In this document: positions 1 to 8,375 of the stretch, piece by piece
How positions within the stretch are numbered: position 1 is the first letter of the stretch
Layout of the letters: each line of letters starts with the position of its first letter
From: Candidatus Levyibacteriota bacterium
Lineage (GTDB): Bacteria; Patescibacteriota; Microgenomatia; Levybacterales; UBA12049
Reading direction: 5' to 3'
DNA length: 37,443 bases
Assembly (NCBI GenBank): GCA_027459725.1
Contig: DAIDHK010000012.1
Location: 1-37,443 of the forward strand
Position numbers and translations under genes: made by a program
The notes under the pieces: generated by a model
What the model was told of the DNA's origin: nothing
Databases searched by the model: none
Seen by the model: only the letters and a program-made list of their open reading frames with translations

Positions 1-252
1 CTACTAACGGAATCTCAAAGATTTATATTCCTGGCGCTACTTAGATGTTTCAGTTCGCGCCGTACCCAGCTAATTGCTATCCCTCTGATAAATCAGAATC
101 TTTACAACTAGCTACTCCATAAAGGAGTGGATTGCTCCATTCGGAAACCGCCGGATCACAGGTCTGTAGCACCTCCCCGACGAGTATCGCCGCTATATGC
201 GTCCTTCCTCGGTCAATATCTCCTAGGCATTCATTATTGGCATTATGAGTAG
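1..252 (-). rRNA. 23S ribosomal RNA, 5' end (partial, continues beyond left edge)
   Basis: Reverse complement contains 23S 5'-domain signatures: 'GAATGCCTAGGAGATATTGACCGAGGAAGGACGC', 'CGATACTCGTCGGGGAGGTG', 'CGGTTTCCGAATGGAGCAATCC', 'GCGAACTGAAACATCTAAGTAGC'. Exact 5' end estimated. Confidence 0.95.
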
Positions 253-384
253 ATAATAAAAATTACATTTTGAAATTGAGTTTGTACTCATTTACCCCGA
301 TTAAATCGGGGTTATTTCATCGTGTGTACAATCCCGTTACAGTATTACCAAAGGTAACAATTGTTACGGGATTTTCTCTTCACT

Positions 385-396
385 TGTTAAAGAGCG
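385..396 (-). promoter_or_regulatory. boxA-like rRNA antitermination element upstream of 23S
   Basis: Minus strand CGCTCTTTAACA, close to bacterial boxA TGCTCTTTAACA; followed by an imperfect inverted repeat at 330-373. Confidence 0.65.
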
Positions 397-480
397 AACC
401 TCGCCCATTAGTCTATATCCGCTGGTCAAAGAATTACCAATGCCAACTAACTAACGATTAGAAGGCTTGCGCTTTCTAAG

Positions 481-504
481 AAAAACCCCCTCTAAACTAG
501 GGGG
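481..504 (-). terminator. intrinsic terminator-like hairpin between tRNA-Ala and 23S
   Basis: Minus strand CCCCCT-AGTTTAG-AGGGGG-TTTTT; 6-bp GC-rich stem plus U5. Confidence 0.6.
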
Positions 505-540
505 CTTGTCTCAGCAAGCCAAACCCAAAAAAAACACATG

Positions 541-613
541 TGGACCGGAAGAGATTCGAACTCTCGACCTTCGCGATGCAAACGCGACGCTCTACCAGCT
601 AAGCTACCGGCCC
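541..613 (-). tRNA. tRNA-Ala (anticodon TGC)
   Basis: Cloverleaf on minus strand GGGCCGG...CGCGTTTGCATCGCG...GAGAGTTCGAATCTCTTCCGGTCCA; anticodon UGC, G3:U70 Ala identity pair present. Confidence 0.96.
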
Positions 614-788
614 GTAAGCAAATAACAAGAGCCCCTTTCGGTCTAACAATATAAACTAAAATTGAAATGTTCCAGTCAGAAGAAAAAGCTTGCTGGCAGA
701 GGTAAAATAATTAACGATTCAGAAAAAAACAACTTATGTTGTGTTTCAAATTAAACATAGCAAAACGATTTCTTCGATCTGTGATCAG

Positions 789-817
789 ATAGTATCATAG
801 CTATTTGAGGCTGTCAA
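789..817 (-). promoter_or_regulatory. sigma70-type promoter for tRNA-Ala/23S
   Basis: Minus strand TTGACA (812-817) -17 nt- TACTAT (789-794). Confidence 0.8.
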
Positions 818-847
818 GCCCTCAAACATTTGATGATGAAAAGAAAA

Positions 848-1783
848 TTATTTAGTAGCTAACCAGTTTTGAACTTCTAATGCCGCGGCAGCGCCATACC
901 CTGCGGCAGTGATAGCTTGACGATACTGACGATCATGAACATCACCTGCTACAAATACTCCTTCAACATTTGTGCGAAAATGGTCTTTAGGTAAGATATA
1001 TCCTTCTTTATCTACATCGATTCCTGTAAACTTCTTAGAATTTGGTATATGTCCAATTGCTACAAATACTCCATCGATGGGCATCTCCGATACCTCATTA
1101 GTTTGATTATTTCTAACCCTTACACTCTGTACTCTATTCTCCCCTAATATCTCAGTAATTTCAGAGTTTAACACTGGAGTAATTTTAGGATTTTCCCCCA
1201 CTCTTTTTTGCATTATGTCACTGGCGCGAAACTCTGATCTACGATGGATCAGCTTTACACTGCTAGCTACATTAGCTAAAACTAATGCCTCCTCCATCGC
1301 ACTATCCCCTCCACCCACAATAATCACATTTTTATTGCGGAAAAAGGCAGCATCACAAGTCGCACAGGAAGAAACACCACGGCCGATGCGTTCTTTTTCA
1401 CCTGGTACATTTAACCAACGGGCATCAGCTCCTGTGGCTACAATCACTGACTTGGCAGTAAATTTCTCTTCCCCTGCTACTATTTCAAAAGGCTGTTTAC
1501 TAAAATCTGCAGATTTAAATTCTATATCTTTAATTTCCGCTCCGGTTTTTTCTGCCTGTTTGCGCATGTTCTGCATTAATTCTGGTCCCAAAATGCCGTC
1601 AGGGAAACCAGGAAAATTCTCAACCAGAGTAGTCAGCATTAACTGTCCTCCCCAGGTAGGGCCGGCTAAAACTAAAGTTTTCAGATTGGCTCGGGTAGTA
1701 TAAATAGCCGCAGTTAAACCGGAAGGTCCGGCACCGATAATAATAACGTCGTACATAAGAGAATTATTTGAGGGCTGTTTCAA
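848..1783 (-). CDS. trxB: thioredoxin reductase
   Basis: IIIGAGPSGLTAAIYTTRA FAD motif, CATC redox motif (SSCATCDAAFF), GGGDSAMEEA NADPH motif, C-terminal VFVAGDVHDRQYRQAITAAGYG. Confidence 0.97.
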   Translation of the reverse strand: MKQPSNNSLMYDVIIIGAGPSGLTAAIYTTRANLKTLVLAGPTWGGQLMLTTLVENFPGFPDGILGPELMQNMRKQAEKTGAEIKDIEFKSADFSKQPFEIVAGEEKFTAKSVIVATGADARWLNVPGEKERIGRGVSSCATCDAAFFRNKNVIIVGGGDSAMEEALVLANVASSVKLIHRRSEFRASDIMQKRVGENPKITPVLNSEITEILGENRVQSVRVRNNQTNEVSEMPIDGVFVAIGHIPNSKKFTGIDVDKEGYILPKDHFRTNVEGVFVAGDVHDRQYRQAITAAGYGAAAALEVQNWLATK

Positions 1784-2093
1784 TCGCCGCTTTATATGCT
1801 TCTTTACTTTGTGCGCCTACAATTGATTTGACTGGCTGACCATTTTTAAAAATCATTACTGTAGGAATACCCATAATACCAAAGTTGCCGGGAATCTGCG
1901 TATTTTCATCAACGTTCATCTTACCAACTTTAACCTTTCCCTCATAATCTTTGGCTAACTCTTCAATAGTTGGACTAACCATACGACACGGACCACACCA
2001 GGGAGCCCAGAAATCAATCAAAACAGGTATTGAAGTGGAAGCCTTGACTACATCGTTATTAAAATTTTGGTCGGTAAATACAACATCTGACAT
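1764..2093 (-). CDS. trxA: thioredoxin
   Basis: FWAPWCGPCRMVSPTIEELA, cis-Pro loop GIMGIPTVMIFKNG; overlaps trxB start. Confidence 0.97.
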   Translation of the reverse strand: MSDVVFTDQNFNNDVVKASTSIPVLIDFWAPWCGPCRMVSPTIEELAKDYEGKVKVGKMNVDENTQIPGNFGIMGIPTVMIFKNGQPVKSIVGAQSKEAYKAAIETALK

Positions 2094-2104
2094 AGAACTT
2101 ATTC

Positions 2105-2133
2105 ATACTATCAGTATCCTACATTTATGTCAA
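2105..2133 (-). promoter_or_regulatory. promoter of trxA
   Basis: Minus strand TTGACA -17 nt- TAGTAT, -10 ends 11 nt before trxA ATG. Confidence 0.75.
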
Positions 2134-2165
2134 TATAATTTCCAAAAAGTAAGTATAAACTAGAA

Positions 2166-2525
2166 CTATTTGGGGAAGAAAGTATTAGAGGATAAATGTG
2201 ATCTTAACCTTCTGGACTCCCAGCGGTGTTTTGTCATTTCTTTCCATAATGGACAATGACCCCGTAAGTAATTTACTGCCAACCTACCCGATTTATAATA
2301 AGGTTCATTGCCATAACCATGTACAACAAAAGTTTTTCGTACTTTACACTCAGAACGAGGACATCTAATTTTTCTTGTTGCGCTCATCCAATCCTCTCTT
2401 GGGTCATGAGTAGTATTTACTAATCCATCAGATGTAATGGTTCCATTGCACCCTTGCGTCTTTAAATCAGTAATCGTGAATTGAGTACTTGCCAGACAGA
2501 AATTTCTCTCAACTAGTTGCCTCAT
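2166..2525 (-). CDS. hypothetical small Cys-containing protein (119 aa)
   Basis: Open frame with CPRSEC motif; no family recognised. Confidence 0.55.
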   Translation of the reverse strand: MRQLVERNFCLASTQFTITDLKTQGCNGTITSDGLVNTTHDPREDWMSATRKIRCPRSECKVRKTFVVHGYGNEPYYKSGRLAVNYLRGHCPLWKEMTKHRWESRRLRSHLSSNTFFPK

Positions 2526-2582
2526 ATTTCTAAAAGATTCGCAATTGATAAGCTTTTACATGGCTGATAATTGAATAATCTC

Positions 2583-4250
2583 TCATCCCAGTTCTTCCCG
2601 CTTATCATGCAAGAATCTAAACCATTGCTCGGCGAAAGCAAAAACGCTTTTAAAGGGTGTTTCGATTAGAAAATCAAAAACAAACAACAAAAAATTGATT
2701 TGCGCTATACCTTCGGTAAATTTTCGCCCTACTCTGACTACTGGCATGAAAAAGAAATCAATAAGTGGAGTTAACAACCCCTGTTTTTCTCCCAAACGAT
2801 ACAAATTGGCCGTTAAGGTAATACGATATGATAAGAATGAAACTACTGCTAAAAAGAAGATGAAGATACCCTTACTGACGATATTAAACTGCAGGTCATT
2901 TAGAACAATGTAAACAAAACCAAAGGAAATTACAAATGCCAGGAACCATAAAACGGCAAACACTACAGTTAAAACAGTACGTTTTTCTTTACCAGCCTTA
3001 ATAAATAATGGACTACCATAGATTGGATTGTCCACATGGAGCAACTTATCAATATAGTCATAAATTCTGTCTGAATTTTCCTGACCGGGCGTATGTATAA
3101 AAAAGCTGACAATAATCATTAGCAAAGGAGGAATTCCGGTATTGATACCCAAAGCCAAAAAATTAATATATCCATATACAATACGCTCATAAGTACCCTC
3201 CACCATAAACGCAAAAATCACTTTCGTAGTTAAAATAAAAATAACACTACGAATAATAGCGGTACGTACTTTTTGTGAAATATTTTTATACTTGCTCTCG
3301 CAGGCAGCCATAACCGCGTCTTTAAATGATGCTTCATCCTGGATGAAGCTGCGCACTGACGACTTATGAACCCGCATGACATCCTCCAGAATCAAAAAAG
3401 CTGCCGCTCTACGCCGGACATATATATATACTCTTTCACGTGAACGGTAACTGAGCTGTTTTACAATTTCTGAGTATCCATCCATAAAACCTTCTGCAAT
3501 ATGATCTAGACTTTCAGCCGTTAATCTACCGAAGAATAGACTAAATAAATGGAAACGTAGAAATGCCAAATCATCTTTGGAGAAAGCCCGGCGAACGGCT
3601 AAATAGACCTGTGCATTCTTGGTTTCTTCTGACTCTCCCTCCAAAGTTACATCTTCTTTTAAAATCTGATACATAAAGTTATTCACAGTCTCTTTCTCAA
3701 CATTCGGACTTAGGAGATGCACCAAATCAGAAGACATTAAATGATAAATCCATTGATTAAGTACAGAAACTGAAAACTTACGCTGATTAATAACCTTGAA
3801 ACGCAACTGCAACCATAAATCAATTGTGTGTTCTACTTTTTGTACCATTGACTCAGGAACCGAAGCATCGGCTAAATATCTTGCCCAGATCAATTCTCTC
3901 ACTAGTGGCTCAGCTGTAGTTTGGGCATTCCCTCCTAAGAGTAAACGCCGTTTGAGAATTCTTTCTATACTCGAACGTAAAATAACCTCCTCATCACGTA
4001 TTTCCATGGCATTACGCAGTTTCTCATACCAGGCAGCAAACTTCGCTACCACTGGATTAACAGATATTTTGCGCTCATTTATTTCCTGTTCCTCCCGTTC
4101 AAAAGTTTTTACTACTTGTTCAGCAAGTTTGGAAAGCGGTTTGTTGGGTTTAGCCTCGTTTTGGCCTAAAGATTGAAGTAAATTATGCAACGTATCAGCT
4201 GACTTCTGTTTAGAATCTGAAGCAGTGGTTTGTGAAACGTTTTGTTCCAT
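2583..4250 (-). CDS. hypothetical membrane protein (555 aa; soluble helical N-terminus, C-terminal TM segments)
   Basis: Long ORF; hydrophobic stretches such as AIIRSVIFILTTKVIFAFMV, FLALGINTGIPPLLMIIVSFFI, VLTVVFAVLWFLAFVISFGFVYIVL, GIFIFFLAVVSFLSYRITL. Confidence 0.85.
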   Translation of the reverse strand: MEQNVSQTTASDSKQKSADTLHNLLQSLGQNEAKPNKPLSKLAEQVVKTFEREEQEINERKISVNPVVAKFAAWYEKLRNAMEIRDEEVILRSSIERILKRRLLLGGNAQTTAEPLVRELIWARYLADASVPESMVQKVEHTIDLWLQLRFKVINQRKFSVSVLNQWIYHLMSSDLVHLLSPNVEKETVNNFMYQILKEDVTLEGESEETKNAQVYLAVRRAFSKDDLAFLRFHLFSLFFGRLTAESLDHIAEGFMDGYSEIVKQLSYRSRERVYIYVRRRAAAFLILEDVMRVHKSSVRSFIQDEASFKDAVMAACESKYKNISQKVRTAIIRSVIFILTTKVIFAFMVEGTYERIVYGYINFLALGINTGIPPLLMIIVSFFIHTPGQENSDRIYDYIDKLLHVDNPIYGSPLFIKAGKEKRTVLTVVFAVLWFLAFVISFGFVYIVLNDLQFNIVSKGIFIFFLAVVSFLSYRITLTANLYRLGEKQGLLTPLIDFFFMPVVRVGRKFTEGIAQINFLLFVFDFLIETPFKSVFAFAEQWFRFLHDKREELG

Positions 4251-4259
4251 ATACCAAAC

Positions 4260-4265
4260 ATTATA
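4260..4265 (-). promoter_or_regulatory. -10 element (TATAAT) 9 nt upstream of the 4250 ATG
   Basis: Minus strand TATAAT-gtttggtat-ATG. Confidence 0.55.
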
Positions 4266-4292
4266 GCCCTTTCGCCTTTCAAAGGTAAGTCA

Positions 4293-4321
4293 TTGACAAG
4301 GCTGCAGGTGTGAAGTAGTAT
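4293..4321 (+). promoter_or_regulatory. promoter of the small membrane protein gene
   Basis: TTGACA -17 nt- TAGTAT; -10 overlaps the upstream-most ATG (4320), placing +1 at the ATG of 4329. Confidence 0.75.
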
Positions 4322-4328
4322 GTTAAGG

Positions 4329-4553
4329 ATGAAAACAAAAGCCCCGTTCGCTCAATCAATAGAGGGAAAACCTAAGAATAATGAATATATTGAGATCCGC
4401 TTACCTAAAATTCCCTTATCTAAGCTAAGCTCTCTTAAATCTTTAAAAAAACTTAACGATCAGAAAGTTATGCCTGTAATTGTAGTTTTACTGCTCATTG
4501 CCGCGTACCTTTTAGGTGTGGTCACTGCTCATATTCAACCATTTGTGAAGTGA
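4329..4553 (+). CDS. small single-TM protein (74 aa from second ATG)
   Basis: ORF 4320-4553 with C-terminal TM helix VMPVIVVLLLIAAYLLGVVTA; start moved to 4329 because of promoter position. Confidence 0.6.
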   Translation: MKTKAPFAQSIEGKPKNNEYIEIRLPKIPLSKLSSLKSLKKLNDQKVMPVIVVLLLIAAYLLGVVTAHIQPFVK

Positions 4554-4554
4554 A

Positions 4555-4833
4555 TTAGAAAAGTATTTTAAATTCTGAAAGTTCGTTCCCTTCTTCCCAC
4601 TGACTCTGAGATTTTTCAATTTTAGCCATCCCATTGCCTTTTATGATTGTATTAATAACTTGTTCAATCAGTTTTTTTTCACCTTGTAAAACAGCTTCTA
4701 CACTACCATCAGGTACATTCTTTACCCAACCAGTTATGCCTAACTTATCTACCTCATCACAAATAAAAGAACGAAAACCCACCCTCTGAACCCGACCATA
4801 AATAAATACATGCAACTGTTGCATAGAGAGCAA
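4555..4833 (-). CDS. acyP: acylphosphatase
   Basis: GRVQRVGFRSFICDEVDKLGITGWVKNVPDGSVEAVLQG matches acylphosphatase signature. Confidence 0.95.
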   Translation of the reverse strand: MLSMQQLHVFIYGRVQRVGFRSFICDEVDKLGITGWVKNVPDGSVEAVLQGEKKLIEQVINTIIKGNGMAKIEKSQSQWEEGNELSEFKILF

Positions 4834-4848
4834 ATAAGTTATGCAGCT

Positions 4849-5451
4849 TTACTTTATGATATCTGTAGAAGAAGAGGACGACATTTTCCCATCACGCACT
4901 TCCCTCATGCGTGCCTTATTTCTTTTCTGCAATACATCCACCGCAGTTTGTTGGGCATGTTTTCTAAACTCCGGATTGTTCGTTGTATTCATTGCTTCAA
5001 CGGCAAATTTAGAAACCCCATCAGGCTCGGGAATAACAACTGTGTCTGAAGACTTAGGCCCCCTTATCCTATTAAACAAACTTTTGATCCTTCCTCCCAT
5101 ACGCTTAAGCAACCCCCCGGATTCACCTGCTGCGGTTCGTAATAATGGCTGTTCTTCCATTTTTACCTTGTACAATTCCGGTTCCAAAGCTGCTTTAACA
5201 GCCTCATATACTCGAGGATCAGCAGCTTTAGCTGCATCAATAGCCGCAGCTAGATCAGGTGCATTATTGGTATCTTTCTTTTGAGCTTCACGAAGTATAG
5301 CTCTGACGTCAGCTAAAGCTTCCTGACTTTTAAGATCTGCAGGATCGACCGGAATGTCTACAATCTTAGTAGTATATCTGTGCTCATGTGCTAAGTATTC
5401 TATACGCCCAGTATTATCTGAGGAATTTATTTCTGTATTATTTTCGGCCAT
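4849..5451 (-). CDS. hypothetical protein (200 aa)
   Basis: Open frame, polar/alanine-rich, no recognised family. Confidence 0.6.
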   Translation of the reverse strand: MAENNTEINSSDNTGRIEYLAHEHRYTTKIVDIPVDPADLKSQEALADVRAILREAQKKDTNNAPDLAAAIDAAKAADPRVYEAVKAALEPELYKVKMEEQPLLRTAAGESGGLLKRMGGRIKSLFNRIRGPKSSDTVVIPEPDGVSKFAVEAMNTTNNPEFRKHAQQTAVDVLQKRNKARMREVRDGKMSSSSSTDIIK

Positions 5452-5513
5452 AACTAAATCCTAACAAAATAAATTAATTATTGCTAGCATTAAATATACT
5501 TAAAATATAGAGC

Positions 5514-5909
5514 TTAATTGCTGATTCCATACTTCTCAATTACTTTCTGTAAATACTCACCTGCTAACTGCGCTTCGTCTAAAAAATTTTTATCAGGCAC
5601 AAAACGAAATTTGGACATATCTACTCTTAAATCCTCACTTACCATCACTCCTTCTGCTTCCAGTAATTTTCTTTGTAACATCTTATCGTTATATTTGGTT
5701 CCTGCTATTGTAATGATACCATCCCGGTTGATAACTCGCCACCACGGTAAATTTACTCTACCTTCTGTTTGATTAAGAATCCACCCCACTTGGCGTGCAG
5801 CCCGGGGAAGACCCACATACACTGATATCTGTCCATAACTTACCACTTTGCCATAGGGAATCTTCATCACGGTTTTTATCACACGGTCTTTAAAAACTGA
5901 CATACTCAA
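5514..5909 (-). CDS. alkyltransferase-like protein (MGMT DNA-binding domain, no active-site Cys)
   Basis: IPYGKVVSYGQISVYVGLPRAARQVGWIL...LPWWRVINRDGII: MGMT fold, but PCHRV replaced by PWWRV. Confidence 0.9.
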   Translation of the reverse strand: MSMSVFKDRVIKTVMKIPYGKVVSYGQISVYVGLPRAARQVGWILNQTEGRVNLPWWRVINRDGIITIAGTKYNDKMLQRKLLEAEGVMVSEDLRVDMSKFRFVPDKNFLDEAQLAGEYLQKVIEKYGISN

Positions 5910-5919
5910 ATTTTGTATT

Positions 5920-6195
5920 CTAACCTTTCTTTTCTAATTTTTGTCCTTTACGCAGTTCAGTTAACTTCCACATAAATAAAGCGCCTTTATTTTTTGCCAT
6001 ACTATCCACAGCAAACGCCAGCGCCTTCTCTAAGATCGCCCGGTGAACGGTTTTAGAAAGTTTCATATATAAAGCTTTGTGTTTATAGTCATCCAGCTCT
6101 TCGGCTAAATGTAAGGCAAAGGTTTGAAATTCACGAGAAACGTATTTATCAGTTGTGGGATTAAAATCTTTGAGAACGACCTTAATAGAATCCAT
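5920..6195 (-). CDS. hypothetical protein (91 aa)
   Basis: ORF in line with the gene cluster; no family recognised. Confidence 0.55.
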   Translation of the reverse strand: MDSIKVVLKDFNPTTDKYVSREFQTFALHLAEELDDYKHKALYMKLSKTVHRAILEKALAFAVDSMAKNKGALFMWKLTELRKGQKLEKKG

Positions 6196-6271
6196 ATAAA
6201 TAAACGAATAAGTTAATTATAGAATAATCCAAACACTAATTCCTTCATCTATTAGTTATTCTATTAACTGA

Positions 6272-6889
6272 TTACTTTGAATTGTACTTGCTCATGGCTG
6301 CTTCAAGACTGTTTTCTAAAGAGAATTGGACTGCTTTGCTGGCATGATGAATTAATTCACTCAGTCTACCATGCTCTTCATGGGTAAACTTACCCAATAC
6401 ATAGTCTTCAACATTATGTAGTTTGTGATGGGCCACCTCTTCTTTATTTCTGGCAAAACCAATTCCCAATCTAAAGCGCCAAAACTTATCGGTATTTAAT
6501 CCTGCAATAATTGATTCAACTCCATGATGTCCGGCTGCTGCTCCTCCCAAACGAATCTTCATCAGACCAAACGGTAGATCAAGCTCATCATGTATTATCC
6601 AGACGTCTTGCGGAGCCACTTTATAATAAAGTGATAATAAATTAACCGCCATACCGGAGTTATTCATGTAGGTTAAAGGTTTTGCTAAAATCACTTTTTC
6701 CATCTGTCCTTGTTTGGGTTGCCAGTCAAGCAAAACTATATCACTTTTAACTTTATCTTCAAGCTGCCATACTGTCTTATTGACTGATTCGAAGTCTTTG
6801 AGGAATTGTTCTACCACCATGAAACCCAGATTGTGGCGGGTATTAGTATATTTATCACCTGGATTTCCCAAACCTACAATTAGTTTCAT
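6272..6889 (-). CDS. pth: peptidyl-tRNA hydrolase
   Basis: MKLIVGLGNPGDKYTNTRHNLGFMVV, PLTYMNNSGMAV, HDELDLPFGLMKIRLGGAAAGHHGVESI. Start set at the conserved Met (ORF extends to 6931). Confidence 0.97.
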   Translation of the reverse strand: MKLIVGLGNPGDKYTNTRHNLGFMVVEQFLKDFESVNKTVWQLEDKVKSDIVLLDWQPKQGQMEKVILAKPLTYMNNSGMAVNLLSLYYKVAPQDVWIIHDELDLPFGLMKIRLGGAAAGHHGVESIIAGLNTDKFWRFRLGIGFARNKEEVAHHKLHNVEDYVLGKFTHEEHGRLSELIHHASKAVQFSLENSLEAAMSKYNSK

Positions 6890-6952
6890 CTGTAGGTACT
6901 TTAGTCCACAATCAAAAAAATTGCAAGACACTATAACTGCGCTCTAACATAG

Positions 6953-8296
6953 TTAGAAATTAAAACTAAGTTGTGGAGAATATTCATTTTCATCTTGTTT
7001 ATCTTCCCACACTTTTACTTTACCGTATTCTCCATCATAACCAGGTTTAATCGATAATTTGCCGTGTCGCACTTTATCTACCGCTTGAGCTATTTGCTCT
7101 CCTCCTACTCCTAAAATCTTTGAAATATCTGCCGATATTAAAACATTAAATTCTGACTTTAATTCCTGACACAGCTTATTGTATAAATTCTGTGACTTCT
7201 GGCTGCCGACAGATGAATGCAGGCTCTGCGCCACAATTTCCAGTAAGGGAACTAATTTGATAAATGGCGGATGCTTTTTAACGGGATCCGTAAACCATAC
7301 TAAACCAGCCTCATTAAGGTTGCACTCGCCAATTGCCAAATCAGTTTTATTTGTAATTTGCATAACTCTATACAACACCCCCTCGGTCAAACGTTGATGG
7401 CAAACCGGACATATGCTGCCATTTTTTTTTATTTCCTGCGGACCAAAAGACACTTTGCAATTGCGATGTCCTGAGTAATGATACTTACCTTCTTCAGGGT
7501 AAAACTCAACGGTATAACCTACTTTTAATTTCCCTTCCCTGTTTCTTTTTATTGCTTCCCTAATATCTTCATAGCAAAAATTCCTGACTACATCTTGAGT
7601 AGGTACAAAAACCGTCAGTTCACGGCCCATTTTGGGTGCTGAATGTGCATCAGAAAAAGACAATATCGAACGATTATCCAACTCCGGCACTACCCAATTC
7701 ATTTCCGGATCACTGGAAATACCAGTTTCAATTCCATACACAAACCTGGCTAAGTCTCCAAATGCATCCTCTAAACTGTCAAATCCACTCGCAGATCCAT
7801 AGACGCCAAAATGCGGAGTCCAGATATGACATGGAATTAACATACATCTCTCATCAATATTTAAAATTAATTCGAGTAAGTCGTGACAGGACATGCCGAT
7901 GATTGGCCTTCCATCCGCATTCAAGTTGGCACCTCTTTTAGTTAATGCCTGATTAACTTTTTCCGCAGTTACTATATTGGGTACAAAAACTAAATTATGA
8001 ACTCTTCTCACTTTTTCACCCTGCTTGTAGATTAAACTAATCTCAGTGGAGAGAAGAAATTTGGCAGATGAATTTGCATTTTTAACTTGCCCTGATTTCA
8101 ACTGATAAATTCCTGGGGATATTTCCTCCAGAGCATTTTGTACTTCCTTAAACCAAACTGGATGAGTCCAATCACCGGTAGACAAAAGATCAATTCCTTT
8201 TTGTGACGCATAAGTTGCCATAGTCTGCAGATTCATATTGGGAGAGACTGCCCTGGAGAATTTAGAGTGCAAATGCAGATCTGAAACTATTTTCAT
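6953..8296 (-). CDS. PHP-domain nuclease, endonuclease Q-like
   Basis: SDLHLHSKFSRAVSPNMNLQTMATYASQKGIDLLSTGDWTHPVWF, ISFSDAHS-type SILSFSDAHSAPKMGRE, zinc cluster CKVSFGPQEIKKNGSICPVCHQRLTEG. Confidence 0.8.
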   Translation of the reverse strand: MKIVSDLHLHSKFSRAVSPNMNLQTMATYASQKGIDLLSTGDWTHPVWFKEVQNALEEISPGIYQLKSGQVKNANSSAKFLLSTEISLIYKQGEKVRRVHNLVFVPNIVTAEKVNQALTKRGANLNADGRPIIGMSCHDLLELILNIDERCMLIPCHIWTPHFGVYGSASGFDSLEDAFGDLARFVYGIETGISSDPEMNWVVPELDNRSILSFSDAHSAPKMGRELTVFVPTQDVVRNFCYEDIREAIKRNREGKLKVGYTVEFYPEEGKYHYSGHRNCKVSFGPQEIKKNGSICPVCHQRLTEGVLYRVMQITNKTDLAIGECNLNEAGLVWFTDPVKKHPPFIKLVPLLEIVAQSLHSSVGSQKSQNLYNKLCQELKSEFNVLISADISKILGVGGEQIAQAVDKVRHGKLSIKPGYDGEYGKVKVWEDKQDENEYSPQLSFNF

Positions 8297-8375
8297 ATTA
8301 ACTAAATTCTAGCAAAAAAAAACTATAAATTGCTTGTTTAAAATATACTCAATATTTGCAATAATTTATAGGACT

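Noticed and set aside
270-461. 63-aa ORF in the 23S leader
   Set aside because: Overlaps the boxA/processing region antisense to the rRNA precursor; no protein-like character.
1215-1703. 162-aa antisense ORF over trxB (and other antisense ORFs such as 3796-4176, 4841-5284, 14380-14703, 22796-23146)
   Set aside because: Shadow ORFs of well-supported genes on the opposite strand; low-complexity translations, no family.
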